Below the pieces are notes generated by a model that worked only from the letters and a program-made list of their open reading frames with translations, was not told where the DNA came from and made no database searches. Below are positions 6,437 through 9,137 of a stretch of 9,137 nucleotides of DNA, one piece after another. Made by a program: the position numbers and the translations under genes. How positions within the stretch are numbered: position 1 is the stretch's first letter; each line of letters opens with the position of its first letter. Source of the stretch: Candidatus Aminicenantota bacterium (lineage in GTDB: Bacteria; Acidobacteriota; UBA4820; DSQY01); assembly GCA_027365515.1 (NCBI GenBank), contig DAHXMK010000395.1, positions 1 to 9,137 of the forward strand. Reading direction: 5' to 3'.

Positions 6437-7708
6437 TTAAAACCCCTCCGGAATCTGCTTTCTCAAGTGAGCGTAGAGGGGAAACTCTCGGCAGAGGGCC
6501 TCGACTTCGGCGCGGACCGCGGCCAGGACCGAAGCCTCCTGCCAGTTGTTGAGCGCCCTGTCAATCCAGCCGGCGATCTGGATCATCTGGTGCTCCTTCA
6601 TTCCCCTGCTCGTGATCGCGGGGGTGCCAACCCTTATTCCGCTCGCCACGAAAGGCTTCTGAGTGTCGAATGGGATCGTGTTCTTGTTGACCGTAATCCC
6701 GGCGTCTTCAAGCGCCGCCTGCGCCTGTTTGCCGGTAATGCCCCTGGAAAAAACGTCCATCAGGAAAAGGTGGTTGTCCGTCCCGCCGGAGACGATTCGC
6801 CAGCCCTTCGCCTTGAGCGCCTCGCAAAGCGCTTTGCTGTTCGCGACGACTTGGGTGGCGTAAGCCTTGAACTCGGGAGTGGAGGCCTCCTTCAATGCCA
6901 CCGCCTTCGCGGCCATTATATGGACCAACGGGCCGCCCTGAATGCCGGGGAAGACCGTCCTGTCTAGATCCTTGGCGAACTCCTTTTTGCAGAGGACGAG
7001 ACCGGCCCTCGGCCCTCTCAGCGTCTTGTGCGTCGTCGTAGTGACGAAATGGGCGTAAGGAACCGGAGAAGGATGGACGCCCGCCGCGACGAGGCCCGCG
7101 ACGTGGGCCATGTCCACCATCAGCAGGAAGCCGTGCTTCTGTGCCATGTCCCAGAGCCTCGGAAAATCGAAGAACCTCGGGTAAGCGCTGGCTCCGACCA
7201 CCACCAGCTTGGGCCTGTGTTCAACCGCCAAGGCTTCAAGGGCGTCGTAGTCCAACCTCTCCGTCTCTCTTGAAACGCCGTAGTGGACGAACTTGTAGAG
7301 CCTGCCGGAGAAGGAGAGCTCGTGGCCGTGGGTGAGGTGGCCGCCGTGAGAGAGGTCCATGCCGAAGACCGTGTCGCCCGGCTGGAGGCAGGCCATATAG
7401 ACGGCCATGTTTGCCTGGGAGCCGGAGTGCGGCTGGACGTTGGCGTGCTCCGCGCCGAAAAGGGCCTTTGCCCTTTCGATGGCAAGGTTCTCCACGACGT
7501 CGGTGTAGGAACATCCGCCGTAATACCTTTTGGCCGGGTAGCCTTCGGCGTACTTGTTGGTAAAGACGGAGCCCGCGGCTTCGAGAACGGCTTCGGAAAC
7601 GAAGTTCTCGCTGGCGATCATTTCGAGGTGGTCGTCCTGGCGGCGGATCTCTCCGGCCAGCGCGCCCGCCACTTCCGGGTCATTCTTCCATATCTCGTCA
7701 AAGCGCAT
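6437..7708 (-). CDS. glyA: Serine hydroxymethyltransferase
   Basis: GlyA converts serine and tetrahydrofolate to glycine and 5,10-methylene-tetrahydrofolate, the main source of one-carbon units, including the methyl donor for ThyX. The 423 residues match the family length (about 415-420). Visible blocks: IASENFVSEAVLEAAGS (31-47), NKYAEGYPAKRYYGGC (51-66), the PLP phosphate region VQPHSGSQANMAVY (91-104), DMSHG-type GMDLSHGGHLTHG (116-128), VDMAHVAGLVAAG (198-210), and the PLP-lysine motif VTTTTHKTLRGPRAGL with K228 as Schiff-base lysine. The C-terminal GITVNKNTIPFD and SGIRVGTPAITSRGM are also standard. The ATG is preceded by TAGGGGG at about six bases. It follows rpiB by 41 bases, a widely conserved rpiB-glyA pairing. 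Confidence 0.98.
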   Translation of the reverse strand: MRFDEIWKNDPEVAGALAGEIRRQDDHLEMIASENFVSEAVLEAAGSVFTNKYAEGYPAKRYYGGCSYTDVVENLAIERAKALFGAEHANVQPHSGSQANMAVYMACLQPGDTVFGMDLSHGGHLTHGHELSFSGRLYKFVHYGVSRETERLDYDALEALAVEHRPKLVVVGASAYPRFFDFPRLWDMAQKHGFLLMVDMAHVAGLVAAGVHPSPVPYAHFVTTTTHKTLRGPRAGLVLCKKEFAKDLDRTVFPGIQGGPLVHIMAAKAVALKEASTPEFKAYATQVVANSKALCEALKAKGWRIVSGGTDNHLFLMDVFSRGITGKQAQAALEDAGITVNKNTIPFDTQKPFVASGIRVGTPAITSRGMKEHQMIQIAGWIDRALNNWQEASVLAAVRAEVEALCREFPLYAHLRKQIPEGF

Positions 7709-7749
7709 TTCTGCCCCCTATTAAGACAACTGTCACGTAGAGCATCGAG

Positions 7750-8178
7750 TCAACAATCCATCTTGTCAACGCGGCGCCGGTGGCGGCCACCCTCGAAGGG
7801 TGTCTCCAGCCATACTTTGAGCACTTCCTCCGTTAGCCCCTTGCCCATCAACCTTCCCGGGAGACAGAGGACGTTGGCGTCGTTGTGCAGCCGCGAGTAC
7901 TTGGCGATGTAAAGGCCGGTGCAGAGAACGGCCCTGATTCCCTTGTGGCGGTTGGCCGCCATGCTCATGCCGACGCCCGAGCCGCATACCAGAATCGCCC
8001 GGTCCGCCTCCCCGGCGAGCACCTTCTCGCAAGCCAGCCGCGCGAAATCGGGATAATCAACCGATCCTTCGGAGTGAGTTCCGACGTCGGTGACGGCGTG
8101 GCCCAGCCCCTCCAAGAACCTCTTCGCATACTCCTTCAGCTCGAACCCGGCGTGGTCAGCCCCTAAAACCAACTTCAT
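7750..8178 (-). CDS. rpiB: Ribose 5-phosphate isomerase B
   Basis: RpiB interconverts ribose 5-phosphate and ribulose 5-phosphate in the non-oxidative pentose phosphate pathway; it belongs to the RpiB/LacAB family. The 142 residues include LVLGADHAGFELK (3-15), DVGTHSEGSVDYPDFA (31-46), the active-site block VCGSGVGMSMAANRHKGIRA (64-83) with catalytic C65, and YSRLHNDANVLCLPGR (94-109) with H98, N99 and D100. Length is at the family's typical 140-150, ending in a basic tail. GGAGG lies five bases before the ATG. It is the first gene of the operon rpiB-glyA-(siroheme-like)-mrp-holB, with a 194-base gap upstream. Confidence 0.97.
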   Translation of the reverse strand: MKLVLGADHAGFELKEYAKRFLEGLGHAVTDVGTHSEGSVDYPDFARLACEKVLAGEADRAILVCGSGVGMSMAANRHKGIRAVLCTGLYIAKYSRLHNDANVLCLPGRLMGKGLTEEVLKVWLETPFEGGRHRRRVDKMDC

Positions 8179-8195
8179 TCCAGCCTCCAGCCCTC

Positions 8196-8224
8196 AGCAT
8201 ACTCCACACCACACCCGCTGAAAA
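8196..8224 (-). promoter_or_regulatory. Weak candidate promoter for the rpiB-glyA operon
   Basis: On the minus strand TTTTCA (8219-8224) and TATGCT (8196-8201) are 17 bases apart; each matches the sigma70 boxes at four of six positions. The predicted leader before the rpiB ATG would be only about ten bases, barely holding the GGAGG site, which weakens the call. Something in this gap must drive the operon unless the rhomboid transcript reads through. Confidence 0.25.
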
Positions 8225-8245
8225 GGGGGCGAATGCTGATGCGAG

Positions 8246-8287
8246 CGGAAAAGGGGCCTCTTTTTCGTGTTCCGCTGGCAAAGCCAG
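8246..8287. other. Palindrome and adjacent hairpin between the rhomboid gene and rpiB
   Basis: The bases at 8246-8267 form a 22-base palindrome if G-U pairs are allowed: an A-rich then G-rich left arm (CGGAAAAGGGG) against CCTCTTTTTCG. The left arm's AGCGGAA (8244-8250) also pairs with TTCCGCT (8270-8276), giving an alternative longer stem. Directly beside it, CTGGC (8275-8279) and GCCAG (8283-8287) make a five-base-pair hairpin with an AAA loop. It could end transcription of the rhomboid gene (minus strand), since stems flanked by A and T runs work in both directions, or bind a regulator. The rest of the 194-base gap shows no gene I can support. Confidence 0.4.
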
Positions 8288-8372
8288 ATGGAGCACTCTG
8301 CTTGCCCTTCGGGGCCTTCCCGCTCAGTGCTCTGGCGAGCCCGGATGCGTTAGTGGCGTATCTTCTCGCGGC

Positions 8373-8960
8373 TTATGGCTTGTGGGGCGTGGCCCGAAAC
8401 CACTCAAATGGAATCGCGAAGAGAGCGCCGGTGAGGATTGAGGCGGCGTGGAAGAGCGCCGGAGAAGCCGTGCCAGCGACAGGCGCAAAGAGAGTCGCGC
8501 CCGTGAAAAACTCAAAGGCCGCCTTGGCGGTTATCGCCGCGAGGAGAAGCGCGCCCGTCATCCTGGCGGCGGGCCTGGCTTCGTGCTTCAGGAGAAGGGC
8601 CGCTCCTATGAAGGCGAAAAGCGCCGAATCAAGACCGGACGACCCTTGAATCCCCGCCGAATGGGGGTTTGTTGCAAGAAAGACCAGCCCAGGCACAAAC
8701 GCGGCGGCGATCAAAAGAGCGGCGTAGCGCGGCCGCCCTTCCATCTCGACTATCGTTCCGAGCAGGAGAAAGGCGGCCGCGTCCCATGCGAAGTGGCCGA
8801 AGTTAAGGTGAACGAGGACGTAAGTAAAGAGACGCCACGGCTCGTCGGGAAAGGCTCCGCTTCCGGGCAGGGCCAGAAAGGGGCCCGCCCCTTTCGAGAA
8901 TTGGAGCGCGGCCATCAAAGCCGCAAGCGCCAAGGTGACGAAGGGGATCTTCTTCGTCAG
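8373..8960 (-). CDS. Rhomboid-family intramembrane serine protease, rhombosortase-like
   Basis: About 195 residues with roughly six hydrophobic segments, a minimal bacterial rhomboid. Numbering from the CTG at 8960: first membrane helix IPFVTLALAALMAAL (5-19); WRLFTYVLVHLNFGHFAWDA (42-61) with the conserved H51 and H56; GIQGSSGLDSALFAF (103-117) with the GxSG catalytic motif and S108; KAAFEFFTG (146-154) with a conserved-looking Glu; and LFHAASILTGAL (169-180) with H171 as the second catalytic residue. The family Asn in the first His block is Asp (D60). The Glu-containing helix and overall layout resemble rhombosortases, which cut and sort GlyGly-CTERM proteins; the upstream gene ends in just such a tail. 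Start is uncertain: the CTG overlaps the upstream TGA as CTGA with GGGGG upstream and gives a normal N-terminus; an ATG at 9035 would overlap that gene by 79 bases, and TTG 8933 or ATG 8915 would clip helix one. Confidence 0.78.
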   Translation of the reverse strand: MTKKIPFVTLALAALMAALQFSKGAGPFLALPGSGAFPDEPWRLFTYVLVHLNFGHFAWDAAAFLLLGTIVEMEGRPRYAALLIAAAFVPGLVFLATNPHSAGIQGSSGLDSALFAFIGAALLLKHEARPAARMTGALLLAAITAKAAFEFFTGATLFAPVAGTASPALFHAASILTGALFAIPFEWFRATPHKP

Positions 8961-9137
8961 CCGCGAAGCCCCCGTCTCGTCGCGAGCGCCGTGAGACCGA
9001 GAAGCAGCGCCAGCGCGAAATCCGCAAGGCCCCATGCGCCGCCGGTCCAGCGGCCCGAAGCGTCCTTCCTTTGAACGACGATATCCTCGCGGTTCTTCAC
9101 TTCGCTCTTGAACGTTTCGAGAGACTGCTTCAGGTTT
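8957..9137 (-). CDS. C-terminal end of a membrane-anchored protein with a GlyGly-CTERM-like tail (partial)
   Basis: A second frame on the minus strand runs from the window edge to the TGA at 8957-8959, giving 59 residues of a protein whose body is outside the window. The first 25 residues (LKQSLETFKSEVKNRED and beyond) are charged and look helical. Then comes SGRWTGGAWG, a hydrophobic stretch ADFALALLLGLTALA, and a basic end TRRGLRG. Gly-Gly before a transmembrane segment that ends in an arginine cluster is the architecture of GlyGly-CTERM signals, which rhombosortases process in type II-secreted proteins. Its stop overlaps the presumed start of the rhomboid gene (CTGA), so the two are likely co-translated. 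The function of the missing body cannot be told. The frame is preferred over the parallel rhomboid frame here because it yields a sensible anchor and ends exactly at the rhomboid's start. Confidence 0.65.
   Translation of the reverse strand, partial: NLKQSLETFKSEVKNREDIVVQRKDASGRWTGGAWGLADFALALLLGLTALATRRGLRG

Noticed and set aside
7709..7749. Promoter between rpiB and glyA starting with TTGACT
   Set aside because: No reasonable -10 box lies 15-19 bases downstream; the nearest TTAATA is 23 bases away.
8961..9035. ATG at 9035 as the rhomboid start
   Set aside because: It would overlap the upstream gene by 79 bases and add an Arg/Gly/Ala-rich segment that looks like out-of-frame translation of that gene's membrane tail.
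8448..9074. A 208-residue plus-strand frame very rich in Arg, Lys and Glu
   Set aside because: It is the antisense of the rhomboid gene's hydrophobic coding sequence and has no motif or ribosome binding site.
1..9137. CRISPR arrays, tRNA or rRNA genes, insertion sequences, phage genes
   Set aside because: No direct repeat arrays, cloverleaf sequences, transposase motifs or terminal inverted repeats were seen; the window is continuous housekeeping gene content.

Overview
The window is 9.1 kb of GC-rich, tightly packed bacterial chromosome. It contains no tRNA, rRNA, CRISPR array or insertion sequence that I can see. The best taxonomic clue is the MglB/MglA pair at 1588-2682, whose MglA reads very like the Myxococcus polarity GTPase, placed directly after dnaX-ybaB-recR. 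That order, together with ThyX, the rpiB-glyA pair and a rhomboid of rhombosortase type, suggests a deltaproteobacterium in the broad sense (Myxococcota/Desulfobacterota) or a neighbouring deep lineage. This is inference from gene content, not a phylogeny.

Left part, plus strand (1-2682): the 3' end of dnaX (DNA polymerase III tau), ybaB overlapping it, recR, then a likely internal promoter and mglB-mglA. The first three form the classic dnaX-ybaB-recR replication/recombination cluster. MglB and MglA form a GAP/GTPase polarity switch.

Middle, minus strand, convergent with mglA: thyX (2740-3561) has its own strong ribosome binding site and a plausible promoter. Behind it is the end of a long minus-strand operon that reads rpiB -> glyA -> siroheme-synthase-like gene -> mrp -> holB (8178 down to 3655), with gaps of 41, 2, 17 and 9 bases. 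The operon joins pentose phosphate isomerisation, one-carbon supply (GlyA makes the methylene-tetrahydrofolate that ThyX consumes), Fe-S cluster delivery (Mrp) and the clamp loader delta' subunit (HolB). HolB's partner DnaX ends about 3 kb away on the other strand. The siroheme-synthase-like protein has lost the NAD-binding glycines and the expected catalytic residues, so it is probably a pseudoenzyme.

Right end, minus strand (8373-9137): a rhomboid-family intramembrane serine protease resembling the rhombosortases. Immediately upstream, overlapping it by two bases, is the C-terminal end of a protein with a GG + hydrophobic segment + arginine tail, the architecture of a GlyGly-CTERM sorting signal. 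Protease and likely substrate thus appear to be translationally coupled, which is the most interesting observation here. The 194-base gap between this pair and rpiB holds a long palindrome and a small hairpin.
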